Assembly (NCBI GenBank): GCA_029851415.1
Contig: CM056743.1
Coordinates: 75,413,186-75,477,185, forward strand
Source of the DNA: Eretmocerus hayati
Lineage: Eukaryota; Arthropoda; Insecta; Hymenoptera; Aphelinidae
Reading direction: 5' to 3'
Length of the DNA stretch: 64,000 bases
Shown: positions 1 to 12,984 of the stretch, in pieces
Position numbering within the stretch: the stretch's first letter is position 1
Layout of the letters: each line of letters opens with the position of its first letter
The notes under the pieces: generated by a model
Told to the model about the DNA's origin: nothing
The model's database searches: none
The model's input: only the letters and a program-made list of their open reading frames with translations
Position numbers and translations under genes: made by a program

Positions 1-2279
1 TGTGAGTTCGTGTCATACGATTCGCGTACCACCAGGCAGGTACCATTTGTAATTATCGGATCTGTAATTTTAGGATGAGGAAATTGCTGAAGATTCGTAC
101 GTCAAACGATATGCATCTTACTTTGCATATCTATTCAATTTTATCAACGACGAGACACCGGTCCGGTGGAACCCTCGGCGATTCACTTACTTTTTCTGAG
201 CAACGTCTCGAATCAAGCTGCTTTTCTCTCCAATAAAATGGAATGTTGTAACCGGGGATTGCTGTACCACTGACAAATGCTCGCCAGATTATTCTAGCTA
301 CCACACCAAAGCAATGAAATGTGCAAAAAAGTAAAATCCAAACTTGTGAAAATTATTACATGCAACAAAAGCTGAAATTCTACGTGTTATCAGTTTTTTC
401 ACGGATCAATAGCTTGATTCGTTACTGTATCGTCAAATCTTGATCGATTTGCGTGTTCTAAAGCTTGAATTGTTCGTAATAGTTACAGCTGAGTGACCTG
501 ATGATTTATTTGGCAAAATCAATTGTCTACACAAAGTTATAAACAAATTATGGTCAAAAAATCATATTTTGGATCTGAAAATTTCGAATAGGTCAACGCT
601 CCTCTCGTTGACCTGTGTGGTAGTAGATTTTTCTTATGAGTGATTTTTGATAGAAATATAGTATACCTAAGTGTCCGAACACTCATATACTCGAAAATGA
701 ATTCTCGAATAATTTTTCTCGGAATTTGAAAAATATTTTCTAAGGTTGAAATATTGTTATATTCAGATATTCATGGGGATATAGGGTTCACAGTTGAGAT
801 GATAATGAACTAGGAATATAGATAAAATAGCATAGCCGTATATTGTCCAGAATTGGATTATAATACTTGGAAAATTTGTATGTTTGATATCAAAAGCTTC
901 TAAACATCTCCAATCCCACCGTGTGAAACGGCGTACATAGGGTATGCTCAGAAAGAGCTCATTTTCTTGATACTGATATCCTTGTCGGCCTGCTGAATTC
1001 ACTTCACGTGAATATGCCTCTGTACCTTGCAAATTGGAATCAGATTATTTCGCGAACATTCCAAAGCGAAAAGAGATTATCTATGGGCTGTTTTTACATA
1101 GATGGAAGCCCTTGCTGCTGATATGAACTTTTACTGATTTTAAATGACTCTGATGATTTTAATTGACTCTAATCGCGATCCAACTCATTGATTTTGAGCC
1201 ATAACACGGTACGAATACCAAGTCTCTTGGTAGCGTTGCCGGTTGCCTGCACAGTGTTCTTTCTTTGAAGAACTGGCTCGAGATTCCGTTAATTCCGCAT
1301 GAAAAATTAAAGAAGAATGAATCGATCGATCGTCGATTTTATACGGAATTTCGAGCCTGGCTCGTACAACTGTTGGTAGGTGAACTGGTATTATCCCACC
1401 CTCGCGACGCGGATGAATTCCCTGTCCCTAGATATCACACCCAAGTATTGGGACGCGCATATCCAGGATGATCTTAAAATATCTATTCACCTCGGAAATC
1501 CAGAGGTGAAGTGTGCAGTTATAAATTCACTGAAAATTCACTTTTATTCGATATCACTTTACTTACGTCGCAAAATTGATCTAATCAACTTCAGATCGGT
1601 TAAGTGGTGGTGCTCGTGATTGCGAGGACCTGGTGCGACGTCGGTGATGGATGGCTGGAAAACTAAGTGCTCTATCAAGCCAAGAGTCCAGGTGCTGGCT
1701 TCTGCGGCAATGTGTGGCAAGCCTTGCGGGAGCCCTGGAGATCTGGTTGCTTCCTTGTTGGACTTTAGAACGAGAAGTGCTTGTCGCACCGGGTCCTCGC
1801 TGCTGCGATACCTCAGCCGTTTCGACGAGCATCCCCACTTGACCCTTATATTAGGTGGCTCGAACTTTAGCGGCCTGTATATTACGCGCTACACATATAT
1901 TCGATATGTATTGAACTATCGGTGACTTGAAAAACTACAAAAGTGTGTGCTTGCGTGCAAACATATGATTGTCTGTGAAAGTGACTCTAACGGGGAAAAT
2001 ACCCTACTCAACAGCTTTTGCTATATAAACATAGATCTATATGTATGTTACAACGAAAATCCATGCGTGCGGTAAGCAATAAAATGTAAAATTCAATGAA
2101 TAAGCAGCAGTTCAAGCTAAGGATTAGTTCACACAATAATGATACGTGAGGTTATTGTTTTTATGAAATGATAGATGATGATTGATTCTACTTACATGGT
2201 TGATCTGCATAAAAGCTCTGGAGAGCGACTATCATATATCTATATGATCAACGTTCAAAATTTACAGCGGGATTCCATA
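1..2279. other. No recognisable gene (AT-rich unique-looking sequence)
   Basis: Only short open frames (up to about 100 codons) occur here on either strand and none shows a motif I recognise. The stretch is AT-rich with no tandem structure. A more GC-rich patch around 1200-1850 has overlapping short frames on both strands, which suits an old repeat better than an exon. Confidence 0.4.
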
Positions 2280-2442
2280 CCTTACAGAGCAGATACTGCT
2301 CCCCGCCTCTACCCACGTGACACAGGAATAATATCATCACGAGAATGAAAGGGAAAGAAAACCATTCTGGACGGGATTTGAACTCTGAGCTACCACGTGC
2401 GGAACAAGGTCTCGGACACTAGACTAAGCGTCCGAATTAGGT
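2280..2442 (-). repeat. tRNA-derived SINE-like head (tentative)
   Basis: Read on the minus strand from about 2437, the sequence has an A-box-like stretch (TTAGTCTAGTG) and, about 40 bases on, a B-box-like GAGTTCAAATCCCG followed by CGTCC, which can pair with GGACG at the start. The T-stem does not pair properly, so this is not a functional tRNA. A Pol III promoter-bearing SINE head or a decayed tRNA relic fits better. The downstream body to about 2280 shows no further signature. Confidence 0.3.
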
Positions 2443-4439
2443 TGATTTGTTGAACGATCGTACATTCCTATCGAGCCCCCGTAAAGCCTACTGTTGCATG
2501 ATTTGTATGCATGTTACGGAAAGCCAAGTCCAATATAAGAGGCAATATCCCGGACAATAGGCTCATTCCTTCCCAAAAGTGATCTGGATATTCACATTAT
2601 CAGAAAAATCACTACCCGTGCGTATGTAGGACTCGAGCCGACACACTATCTTTTTGAAAACTCAACTTTGCTAGTAAATCCGCTTCAATCAGCTTCATCA
2701 GCTATTGGGATGATTCAAACGGGACTCTCTTCAAAATTGTCTCAGCTACACGATGCATGCCCCCCTTTTCGCCCTAAACTGGAGGGGGAGGGGTGACAAC
2801 GATATTTCCCCGAAACAAAACATACACGTGACGAGTCTTACTGCCAACTGCAATATCCTTGGAGTACATTCTAGGACACTATGGTTGAATTTTGGGCCTA
2901 TCCTCGGACCTGGATTTCGCTGCTATGAATTTTAAGAGCGATTTCACGCCAGAAACATGTTGTAGACACTGTATATGGGCAAATCTCACGAAGTATGCGG
3001 TTTGGCCGAACAGGCCTATTTTCACGTTGTCAGAACAACAGTCGCGTTATTTCCGCCGCTCGCATTAGATCATTTTGAAGATCTACTCATATTTAATAGT
3101 TCTGCATCATTCAGAAGTCTAAAAATTGCTATAGAAAGGTACTGGGAGACGCTTCTTCGTGACAAAATCACAATTTTCGACCGAACAGGGCCATAGTTCT
3201 CTCACGCCTTAGCTCGCCACAGGCGGGGCGGTTCACCGATCGGTCTGAAAATTGGATATGTGATGGATTATAATACATAGAAACATATAATTTTCGCCCG
3301 AGGCTGTGCCTATCAATGCGTCGGAGTGCCGATGATTCGTTGGAGCGAACTCCGATTCTACATTTTCTCCTGTATCGCTCTTCTAATGGATGCAGCACTC
3401 GGGGCGGTGAATATTTCGTATCTGTAGAAACGACATATTATTCTACATCCAAAAACCTACAAATCTAGCCCAAGAACGATAGTGTGCTCGATTCCGCACG
3501 ACGATGCGGCTTGAAATGAGAAAAGTTATTTTCGCGTAAATGGGGTCAAAAAAATCGTTTTTCGTGTAGCACACGAAAATTTCGATTCCGTTGGGATGGA
3601 AACCACGTGTAAACTGATATTTGTACCTCAAGAAATGCCTATGAGAATCGCCCCTACTACAGCCTCATATCGGTCGCGATGCGAGGCTTGTGAGGATCGA
3701 CAAATGACGAAAATGAGCGTTTCGACGGTTGAGGCACATCTACATTTTGTACCACAGACCTTCAGAAAACACTGTAAACCATTGAACTCATCTCTCTTCT
3801 TCTATTCCAACACCAAGGATGCCATGTATTCACATACACACGAGCCAATTAGAATTACGAAAATATGAGGGTCCCACGCAAATACATGGGAAAAACTTCT
3901 ACACCCTCACAAATCCACGGCGGGGCTCCAAAATGATTTACGCAAGTATTTCATCATTGTTTGAGCATTACTTGGACCAAACAAAAGTTTATCGGAGATG
4001 TGCTGCCATTCTGGAAATTCTCGAAATTTCAAAGTCGAAACCGCATAGTTCCTGAGATTTGCCCATATCTGACTAAAATCGTTGATTCTAAGTCGGTGAC
4101 CGTTTTGCTGCCTCCTGAAAACAATAGCGATGAGTTCTGGGATTATTTTACGAGATTTTCAGCTGACTCTCGAATTCAAGAATTGCTATTGAGATTGTTG
4201 CGATGCATTTCGAGCTAAACACGGTTGAAGATGCCCTTCCGCCTGATCAAAGTCATGGATTTCAGCCCGGATTTCCTACAACTGCCAGCTCAAAAACACT
4301 TGGAGTGCACTCTAAAATGACTGAACATGATTTTGACATGAATCCCGGGTCTCAGAACTACTGCAGGATGATTTATGACCGATATCAGGCCAGAAAAGCT
4401 AGAAAAAAATTTGATGTTCGGGAAAAAAGTATTAATTTT
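2443..4439. other. No gene; scattered diverged repeat units
   Basis: No frame longer than about 90 codons and no protein motif. Isolated copies of the unit seen downstream occur here: a TACTGCCAACTGCAATATCC-type start near 2840 and CAACTGCCAGCTC near 4270, each followed by 'cttggagt.cactct'. The array at 4440-6010 is therefore probably the preserved part of a longer, older repeat field. Confidence 0.35.
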
Positions 4440-6010
4440 AGATAGAGGAGAACTCTACTGCCAACCGGTTAAGGCTTGACGTACAATCCAGTCCTCCCTC
4501 ACAAAATTTCAAGCACAAGCCCGAATCTGGCAATTGCTGCTGAGAGCTCTGAGATCGATTCTGAGCCAGAAGCGTGAGATGAGTCGAGCAAATTTATGCG
4601 TAACTACGAATCATTAGTTGAAAACCACTCTACTGCCACATGGAAAATGGGCACACTACGATCCAGGGTTATTCAACAGAATCTTAAGCATAATCTGAGA
4701 TCTGGAGATAGCTTTTGAGAGTACTATGATCGATTCTAATACTGCTCATCCCGATTGACCGATTTTAGCTCAAAATTCCTACTGCTGCCAGCTTAGAAAT
4801 ACTTGGAGTATACTCTGTGATTACTCGACAGGATTTTGACTTTGATACTGAGTCTGAGAATTGCTCCAGTAAGATTCAGTACCGGCATTGGGTCGAAAAA
4901 GGCTGATAGATATAGCACGTTTGGCGCAAAATGATGATATTTAGGTGAATAAAAGAAGTACTGCCAACAAATCAATAATTGGAACCAATTCTGAATCTCA
5001 CTCAAAGAAATTTGAGCCCTACCCCAAACCCGAGAATAGCTGATAAGAGCACTGAGATCAATCCTGATCCTGCAGCATCTTAGAAGGGTAGGGAATTCTC
5101 GCATAATCATGGATTATAGGCCGGAAATCGTCCTACTGCCACCTGAACAGCAATCGAGATACATTTTGGGATCGTTCGCCATGATTTTGAACAGAACCCA
5201 GATTCTTCATATATCTGCTCAGAGCTTTGAGATCGATTCTGAGACAGAAATGGCGAAGTGGCACTAGAATGAACCAGATTTATTGATTCTAACTCCCAAT
5301 AAGTACTACTACTACCCCAGGAATATATACAGCACAATCTAGGATCACAGACGGGAATTTCCAGCCAAATCCTGTATCTGCAAATTGCTGCAGAAAAATT
5401 CCAGATGCATATTGTGCTCAGTATTGTCGAAAACTACAGTCGATCCGATGAGGAATAATAGAATTCTCCCCTTCAATCGTACTACTGCCAAGGTAAGTAC
5501 CATTCCATCTCGTTACAAGACAAACAGTGGATATTTTGAGCCTGGTGTCATGCCGAAATCATCGGAAATCCGTGCGGATCCCACGGAGAATGACGAGTTT
5601 CAGGGGGGAAATCATAGTACTGCCAACTCAAGAACGACCCATTGGGTTCCAAGTTTGCCAGTCAATTTTTTGGGCACCTCCCCGTGCCTGAGAACCACTG
5701 CAGTGCGATCGGAGGCCAATATTTGGGCCAGAGTACTCGCAAATCAGCGCGGGTCCTATGGAAAATGATGGATTCCAGGGCGTGAATCCTACTCCTGCCA
5801 ACCTAAAGATCAATTCAGGGTATTCTGAATTCCGATGGAAGTACTTTGGGCCTGGTCCCGTGTCAAACGATTACTGCAGTGCGATCTGCAATCGGTATTG
5901 AGCCCAGGATCATCGGGAATAGTTGCAAATCGTATTCGAATCATAAATTCTAGGGGGTCGATCCTATTCCTGCCAACTCGATGAGGAATTCAGTTGATTT
6001 GCGGATCGAC
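4440..6010. repeat. Degenerate ~170-bp tandem array
   Basis: The phrase CTACTGCCA(A/C) or a close variant recurs at about 4451, 4628, 4785, 4963, 5131, 5483, 5617, 5788 and 5965, mostly 157-178 bases apart, each followed by loosely similar text (a 'tttgagcc' type word about 70 bases on, 'ctgcagtgcgatc' later). Units are strongly diverged, so this is an old satellite or array of element fragments. Frames crossing it, for example 5385-5768, are not conserved between units. Confidence 0.55.
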
Positions 6011-6984
6011 TTGGAATATTTTGAGCCCAGTCCCGTTGTTACGTTATTGGTGTTCGGGTATTGGGTTTTCCGTCTCCTAAGCGCGAAGCTGTCGTGCTGG
6101 GTGTTTGTGAAGGGGTTGGATGTATAGAATGATCTTGACACAAGAATAAGATTGACTGTTACTTTATTCCACGGCTAGTATCTCAATGTAAAGAGACCTA
6201 TCGAATGATTTGACTTCTACTGACAGGGCCAATCCGTGGCTGCGTTTACCTGTCTCGCGTGACTGACTCTGACCGTAAGCTCTCGAGTTAATACTAACAA
6301 CTACTTATCTTAAGAATGAACTCCCCAACTTAACTCTTGCAGTTACTTAAATACAATCGGTGCGACCCCGATGTCGCACCGCGCAATGGATGGAGGGGCG
6401 CTCCAAATTTTCCCATTACGATCATTCGGCTCGAGGCCTGTACGAGCCTCTCGCAACATCATTCATATATATAACATACACTACACGTCCGAAGCTACGC
6501 ATTTACCCTCCGGGGTAAATTTTTCATAACTATAAATCTCGATTTTTCATGATTCAACTCAAGGACTTGGTCCAGCTTACACTGAATTTGCCAAGACAAT
6601 TCTCATTCAACAATAATTCTCGTTATGTTTCACAGCTAAATTATCTGGAATCATGGTTTGCTGGCTAGGTGAATAAGAAATTAGATATAAAACATCAATT
6701 TACGCTAGGTTAGATGAAACTCCGAGTGGCGATTACAAAATCGAAAATATGCCCAGAGGTTAACAAAAATTGCTCTACTTGCGCAAAATTGGTGAAATTT
6801 CAGAACTATTTACGTATTCCAAGATGCCCCCAGCATGCGTGAGAATAACATTCCATCTCTTCTAAACCCTAACGAAAAAATGACATTCTTCGTAAATTAG
6901 ATTGTTTAAAACGAAGACTTACTTCTAGCGTGATTGTATACATTCATTAAAAGTACCCGTGACTTAATCTAACGATCTACAAAA
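6011..6984. other. No gene; GC-rich hairpin block
   Basis: A perfect 9-bp inverted repeat CGGTGCGAC/GTCGCACCG with a 6-base loop lies at 6358-6381, followed by a second small palindrome (GAGGC..GCCTC) near 6433-6452. The 6130-6500 block differs in composition from the AT-rich sequence around it and could be an LTR or element end, but I see no partner copy in the window. Confidence 0.35.
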
Positions 6985-9089
6985 TATCTATTTCTATATT
7001 AATATCACTTCATCATCATAAGCTATGGTTGTTCAGCTTCAAATTAACACAGTTCATAGAAAATGCTGAGCATACTTAAATGTGCATATCATAGCCACAT
7101 GAATATGCCTCTTGATACTAACTCATGCATGAAGAAGGCAGGTAACTGATGATGTACTATTGATTTTATCACGTCTGGATTCTATTTCCTCGTTAATGTT
7201 TCGCTCTCATAAATATATTCAAGGATATAGAGAGCTGGAACACATGGATTGAGGTTTGCCATTGGTGCACAGAGTTCCCATCAAGAGTTGATGAGCATTC
7301 ATTACCTACAATGCAAATTCTCCAAGCTTGTATGTACAAGTGCTGATCAGCACTGGATGAAAGCTTCTTGCACCAATAGCAAACCACAGTGGATGCGTTT
7401 AAGATTCCTATGACATTGTTTTTATGAATCAGAGCCGCGCATTAGCAAGAGAATGAGATCCATAAATGACAAAGATAAATAGTACATCATGAGCGACCTG
7501 CCTCTTATATGCATATGTTAGTATCAAGAGGCATATCCATGTGGCTGTGACATGCACATCCATGTATGCTCAGCATGTTCTATCCACTGTTATAATCTCA
7601 AGCTGAATTACTAAAACTCATGATAATGAAGTGATTCAGCTCAAGATCCGAACAGTCCATATGAAATGCTGAGCATACTTGAATGTGAATATTATAGCCA
7701 CATAAATATGCCTCTCGATGTTAACATATGCATAGGAAAGGCAGGTCACCCATTATGTACTTTTTTCCATCCTGTATGGATATCATCTCCTCGCTAACGA
7801 TCTGCTCCCATATGAATATCCCAAGATATAGGGAATTTCGATGCAAGGGCTGTGGTTTGTCATTGGTGCATGAAGTTTCCATCAAGTGTTGATGAGCATA
7901 CATCACTGGCAACCCTAATTCTCCAAGCTTGCATGTGCAAGTCCTAATCAGCACTCGATAGAAACTTTGTGCACCAATAGCAAACTACAGTGGATGCGTT
8001 CAAGATGCCTAGTCTTGGTTATATGGATCAGAACAGCGCATTAGCAAGAGGATTAGATCCATGAATGACGGCGATGAATAGTACATCATGAATGACGTGC
8101 CTTCTCCATGCATATGTTAGCATCAAGAGGCATATTCATGGGGCTATGACAGGCGCATTTATGTATGCTTAGCATGTTCCATGACTTATCCTCATCTTAA
8201 GCCGACTTACTATAGCATATGACGATGAACTGTCTCAGCTCAGAATTAGGACACTCCATAGAAAATGCTGAGGATACATCAACCTGCATATTACAGACAC
8301 ATAAATATGCCTCTTGATACTAACTCATTGGTGAACAAAGCTACCATCAAGTGCAGATTAGCACTTGCACATGCAAGCTTGGAGAATTAGGGTTGCCAGT
8401 GATGTATGCTTATCAACACTTGATGGAAACTTCATGCACCAATAGAAAACGACAGTCCTTGCATCAAAATTCCCTATGTCTTGGGATATACATATGGAAA
8501 CAGAGCATTAGCAAGGAGATGGAATCCATACATGATGGAAATGAATAGTACATCATGAGTAAACTGCCTTTTCTATGCATATGTAACATAAAGAGCCATA
8601 TTCATGCGGCTATAATATTCACATTCAAGTATGCTCAGCATTTCCTATAAACTGTTCTGATCTTGAGCTGAATGACTCGATCATCATGAATTATGGTGAT
8701 TCAGCTCAAGATTAGAACAGTTCATAGAACATGCTGAGCATACATGGATGTACATGTCATAGCCACATGTGTATGCCTCTTGATACTAATATATGCATAG
8801 AAGAGGCAGGTCGCTCATGATGTACTATTTATCTTTGTCATTCATGGATCTCATTCTCATGCTAATACGCTTTGATTCATATAATGAAAGGCATACGAAT
8901 CCTGAACGCATTCACTGTGGTTTCCTATTGGTGCACAAGGATTCCATCGAGTGCTGATCAGCACTTGTACATACAAGCTTGGGGAATTAGAGTTGTAGGT
9001 GATGTATGCTCATCAACTTTTGATGGAAACTTTGTGCACCAACGGCAAACCTCAATCCATGTTCATTCTAATTCTCTATATCCTTAAAT

Positions 9090-9092
<3 letters not shown>

Positions 9093-9151
<59 letters not shown>
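9093..9151. repeat. (CA)n(TA)n microsatellite inside foldback core
   Basis: About 38 bases of CA repeat pass directly into about 20 bases of TA repeat. The inverted partner element has (TA)n(TG)n at 28345-28413, so the microsatellite predates the duplication of the family. Confidence 0.95.
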
Positions 9152-9464
9152 GAGCGAAGCATCAGCAAGGGAATAAGATCCATACGTGATAAAATAGATA
9201 GTATATCATATCGTCGCCCTCGACGAAGAAAAACACGTCCCCATTCAAGAGTGCATTGGGAGATCAATGGGAGGTGTTTTTCTTCTTCGGGGGTGACGAT
9301 ATGTGACCTGCCTTTCTTATGCATGAGTTAGTATCAAGAGGCATATTCATGGGGCTATGATATGCACATTTATGTATGCTCAGCATTTTCTTTGAACTGT
9401 ATTAACATGAAACTGAACAACCATAGCTTATGATAATATAGTGATATTGATATAGTAATAAAGC

Positions 9465-10818
9465 TTGATCGTATGCCCGTTCACGTCCCTGATTGTGTAC
9501 CCGATCGCATTACAGGTACAACGTCGTTCTCCCCTCGCCACTAGGTCACGCCATGCCACGGTGGCGGACTATGTATCGACTCTACGCACGATCGTATCTG
9601 CGATCGTGAAATTGATCGTATGCAAGATCGTAAACACGATCTTATGCATGTTCGTACGCACGAAGTCACGCGACTGGCCAAGTGTCGATCCAACCTCGTT
9701 GCTGCGAGGCGTTATGTCACGATCGTACGCACGATCAATATCACGATTGTGTACCCAATCGTATACACGATCGCATGCTCGATCTTGATCTCGATCGTGT
9801 TGCCAATCGTATGCATGATCGTACACACGATCTCGCGCGGCGGGCCGAGTGTCGATCCGACCTCGTCGCCACGAGACGTCATGTCACGATCGTGGACACG
9901 ATCGTAGACCCGATCGTCTACCCGATAGCGCTCGATCGTCATCACGATCGTGTGGCCAATCGTTTGCACGATCGTACGCACGATCTTGCGTGGCAGGCCG
10001 AGTGTCGATCCGACCTCGTCGCCACGAGACGTCGTGTCACGAGCGCTTACACGTCCGTACGCACGATCGCTATCACGGTCGTGTACCCGATCGTGTACAC
10101 GATCGCATGCTCGATCGTTATCACGATCGTACGCACGATCTCGCGCGGCAGACCGAGTGTCGATCCAACCTCGTCGCCACGAGACGTCGTGTCACGATCG
10201 CTATCACGGTCGTGTACCCGATCGTTGTTACGATGGTAAGCACGATCGTACGCACGATCTCGCGCGGCAGGCCGAGTGTCGATCCGACCTCGCCGCCACG
10301 AAACGTCGTGTCATGATCGTGTACACGATCGTAGACCCGATCGTATACCCGATTGCATGCTCGATCGTTATCACGATCGTACGCACGATCTCGCGCGGCA
10401 GGCCGAGTGTCGATCCGACCTCGTCGCCACGAAACGTCGTGTCACGAGCGCGTACACGATCGTACGCACGATCGCTATCACGGTCGTGTACCCGATCGTG
10501 TACACGATCGTACGCACGATCTCGCGCGGCAGGCCGAGTGTCGATCCGACCTCGTCACCACGAGACGTCGTGTCACGATCGTGTACACGATCGTACTTAC
10601 GATCGCTGTCAAGATCGTGTACCCGATCGTATACGCGATAGCATGCTCGATCGTTATCACGATCGTGGCACGATCGTTATCTCGACCGTGGCACGATCGT
10701 CACCGCAACTGAAGAGCACGATCGTGCACACGATCGTGTGCACGATTGTATGTACGTTCTCACAATCGTTCGTATGTACGATCGTGCGCACGATCGTATG
10801 TTGAAATTTTCAGTCGGG
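9465..10818 (+). repeat. 12-bp-phased CGATCG array (foldback arm)
   Basis: Successive 12-base words such as GATCGTACGCAC, GATCGCTATCAC, GATCGTGTACAC and GATCGTTATCAC run end to end, most carrying CGATCG or ATCGAT-like palindromes. A conserved anchor (GGCCGAGTGTCGATCC ... CACGAGACGTCGTGTC) recurs at about 9678, 9846, 9999, 10155, 10276, 10407 and 10536, so the number of words between anchors varies. The period is a multiple of three and the words rarely contain stops, which explains long open frames of Arg/Asp/His/Ser/Thr/Ile repeats on both strands. These are not genes. Confidence 0.9.
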
Positions 10819-10974
10819 ATCCATCTTCTTCAACATCGTCATCATCGAGCAGCAGTACCTCAAAAAGAGACGTATTTTCGGTATAAATACGCGTTCAGAG
10901 GCTGCTGGCTCGAGACGCGACGAGAGAGATCTCTATACCCCACAATACGGCTGTGACGGTTTTTCACCGTCACA
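10819..10974 (-). repeat. LTR-like direct repeat, left (3' side)
   Basis: It matches 26550-26707 closely in the same orientation. On the minus strand it opens with a 23-base inverted repeat (10952-10974, TGTGACGGT/ACCGTCACA) and contains a TATA-like TATTTATAC near 10880. It is bounded on the left by the end of the foldback element, so its distal part is missing here. Confidence 0.6.
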
Positions 10975-11456
10975 TTTCCCCCGGTTAAGGGGGGGGGGAC
11001 CCTCCGGAAGGGAGTGGCCTTGATCATGACTTTGGTGGCGCATTCTCGCCTGAAAGTGAACTCTCTCGCCGCTGCCTCGACCCGACAGTTCGTAAATCAA
11101 AATAATCATCAATAATCATATGTTCATAGATTCATCATAGGGAGAATCACCCACTCACCCTCTCACACAATCACACTGAAGGGATATATTTCTACAGGGG
11201 TCCTACATCTCAAGGATCTAAATAAAACGTCTACTGGGGAGGGAGATAGGCCCCATCTGGGCCCTAATGACATGGACAAAAATTTGCATTCGTTTACTAG
11301 GGAAGAAAAAATGAAATCCATAGCATCTTACTTCTTGGCAAAGCGTGGTCCCGCTTATGGTCACGGCAAAATTGCTGGACTTCGGCACTCTCGTTCGTCA
11401 TCCTGAGAAGGACGCCCTGGCATGGCATCGCGGCTGGTGAACCGATCCTGGGGTGG
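10975..11456 (-). other. 3' untranslated region and polypurine tract
   Basis: Between the last Gag codon and the left LTR-like repeat there is no open frame of note. Read on the minus strand, the last bases before the LTR are GGGGGAAA (10975-10982), a plausible plus-strand primer tract. A run of ten G/C lies just beside it at 10989-10998. Confidence 0.45.
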
Positions 11457-12092
11457 TCAGCTCATGCCTAGATATGCAGGTCTCGGTATGCGAGTATCGT
11501 TCTTGGGCGGAGGTGCTGTATAACGAAGATCAAGATCCTTGTTCTTTTCGAACTTTCGACCGTAGTATTGGACATCCTCCAACGTTCTGACTCTCTTCAT
11601 TTCCAGGTACTCACGCAATTCCGGCAGCAAGTTTCGTCGTACGATCTCGAAGACCTCTCGGTCACCCGGTGGTCTCTTGACATGACCCAGGATTATCTTG
11701 ATACACGTCAGATACTTGGCAACTCTCTCACCCTCGGCTTGGGTACGGTGTTGGAGCTCATGCATCACGTCTTGACGATCTAGACGCCCGATATATTGAT
11801 CCCTGAATGCATGCTTGAATTTGGGCCACGTCTCAAACTCATCTTGGTGGGTTCGATACCAATTACGCGCATCTCGGCTCAATGCTGCGGGCATTGCCGA
11901 CAACATCTCGGCATCTGACACGGGTAGCATGCGCCTACAATCCTTCAAGTCCGCCAGAAAATCCTCCGGGACTTCTCGACCATCGCCTCCAAAGTTAAGT
12001 TCATGCTTTGCAGCATCTTGATAACTTGGAATGTCCGATTTGGATCTCGATCTGGACGGCTCCGATTTGACTCCCCATCTGAAGTATCGCAC
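11457..12092 (-). CDS. Gag capsid domain (Retrotrans_gag type)
   Basis: The 211-residue frame has the hallmark capsid text of Ty3/gypsy Gag: a region around residues 40-55 (NFGGDGREVPEDFLADLK), then LSRDARNWYRTHQDEFETW and FKHAFRDQYIG, followed by helical sequence typical of the capsid C-terminal half. Gag capsid assembles the particle that packages element RNA. It is the last coding segment before the 3' LTR-like repeat, with no zinc knuckle and no pol after it. A frameshift near 12090-12140 separates it from the Arg/Asp-rich frame upstream, so the start is arbitrary. Confidence 0.75.
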   Translation of the reverse strand: MRYFRWGVKSEPSRSRSKSDIPSYQDAAKHELNFGGDGREVPEDFLADLKDCRRMLPVSDAEMLSAMPAALSRDARNWYRTHQDEFETWPKFKHAFRDQYIGRLDRQDVMHELQHRTQAEGERVAKYLTCIKIILGHVKRPPGDREVFEIVRRNLLPELREYLEMKRVRTLEDVQYYGRKFEKNKDLDLRYTAPPPKNDTRIPRPAYLGMS

Positions 12093-12139
12093 TCAGATTC
12101 ATCGCTGCTGTATCGCCTACAATGTCCCCGGTCATTCCG

Positions 12140-12984
12140 TCAAGAACTACACGAATCGCGTGATCTCTGACGCCAACTCGGGCGTCTCGGCCCATTCGAG
12201 TTTGAATTTGACCTCCCAATATGAAATGAGTTCCGCGGCAGGGAACTACTGGAAGAGCTATCTCGGTTATGACGACTGTCGCGCCATCTATCGGCATCCC
12301 TCGGTCTGTCCCGGCAATCACGGCTATACCTCGAGTGACGATGACTTGTGTGATTTTCCGGAGTCCAGTTTCGTCTTGGCCGACTGTCACGTGATGCATG
12401 TCCCTCGCCTACACTCTCGTGAGTACGATTTAGTTCTCTATGAGTGCTGCAGGTTGGAATTCCGGCACGGCAACGACAATTCGCGTCAGAACGGTGATGT
12501 CTGCGCTGGTCAACACTTGGCATATCTCGCTGACTGTGAGGCTCCTTAGAGTGTCGCTGGACTACTCGGGCGTGCTCCAGTTCACTATGACTGCGATGGC
12601 TATCGACCGACTGCTCACGATACCATTGTCTTTCACCACTCACCGGCCTCTGGCAATTGGTATAATCCGACTGTTCGAAAGGTGGTTGATGGTCAAGCAG
12701 ATGATCACGGTTGTCACGTTTGTACTCCGATTCACGGCAGCGACCACGATCCATAGGCATCTTCCGTGGGTTCTGCGAGTATCTCACGTCCACATGGCGG
12801 ACCTCGTCAATACCCGGCACTGGATCATGTCTCGGCATATCTCCATCAGATTCTCGAAGTTTCGAAGTCATCTTCTCATCAGTCAATCGCCATTTGTACG
12901 CGGTGTGACATTCAGCTCATCTCTTTTCTAGAGCGTCGTTTTTCGCTATCCGATAAGCTCGGTCTAAGATATCGGCCTGCACAC
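12140..12984 (-). pseudogene. Arg/Asp/Ser-rich segment of the gag-like ORF
   Basis: The frame is highly charged, with long R/D/H/S stretches (for example DSHRSHSELEHARVVQRH) and no folded-domain signature. It resembles a disordered nucleic-acid-binding linker. It starts next to the left edge of the inserted foldback Penelope element. When that insertion and one CCT copy are ignored, the frame is continuous with the protease-like segment on the other side, apart from one in-frame TGA just upstream of 12886. A frameshift separates it from the capsid domain. Confidence 0.45.

Larger units (their letters stand above)
6985..10818 (+). mobile_element. Foldback (FB-like) element, truncated copy
   Basis: This is the reverse complement of 26756-30515 over its whole length: a core (about 6985-9440) of alternating inverted units, then a long terminal arm (9465-10818) of 12-bp words. 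The right end, read on the minus strand from 10818, is CCCGACTGAAAATTTCAAC, a variant of the terminus of the other copies. The left terminal arm is missing: similarity stops at about 6985, just past the core edge. The end abuts a 156-bp LTR-like sequence. No transposase is encoded, so the element is non-autonomous. Analogy to Drosophila FB/Galileo elements (long inverted arms of short tandem repeats) is structural only. Confidence 0.75.

Noticed and set aside
2340..2442. Functional tRNA gene on the minus strand
   Set aside because: A-box and B-box-like words exist but the T-stem does not pair; kept only as a SINE-like head.
9950..10804. 284-codon plus-strand frame
   Set aside because: Same 12-bp array; no domain and equivalent frames in other registers.
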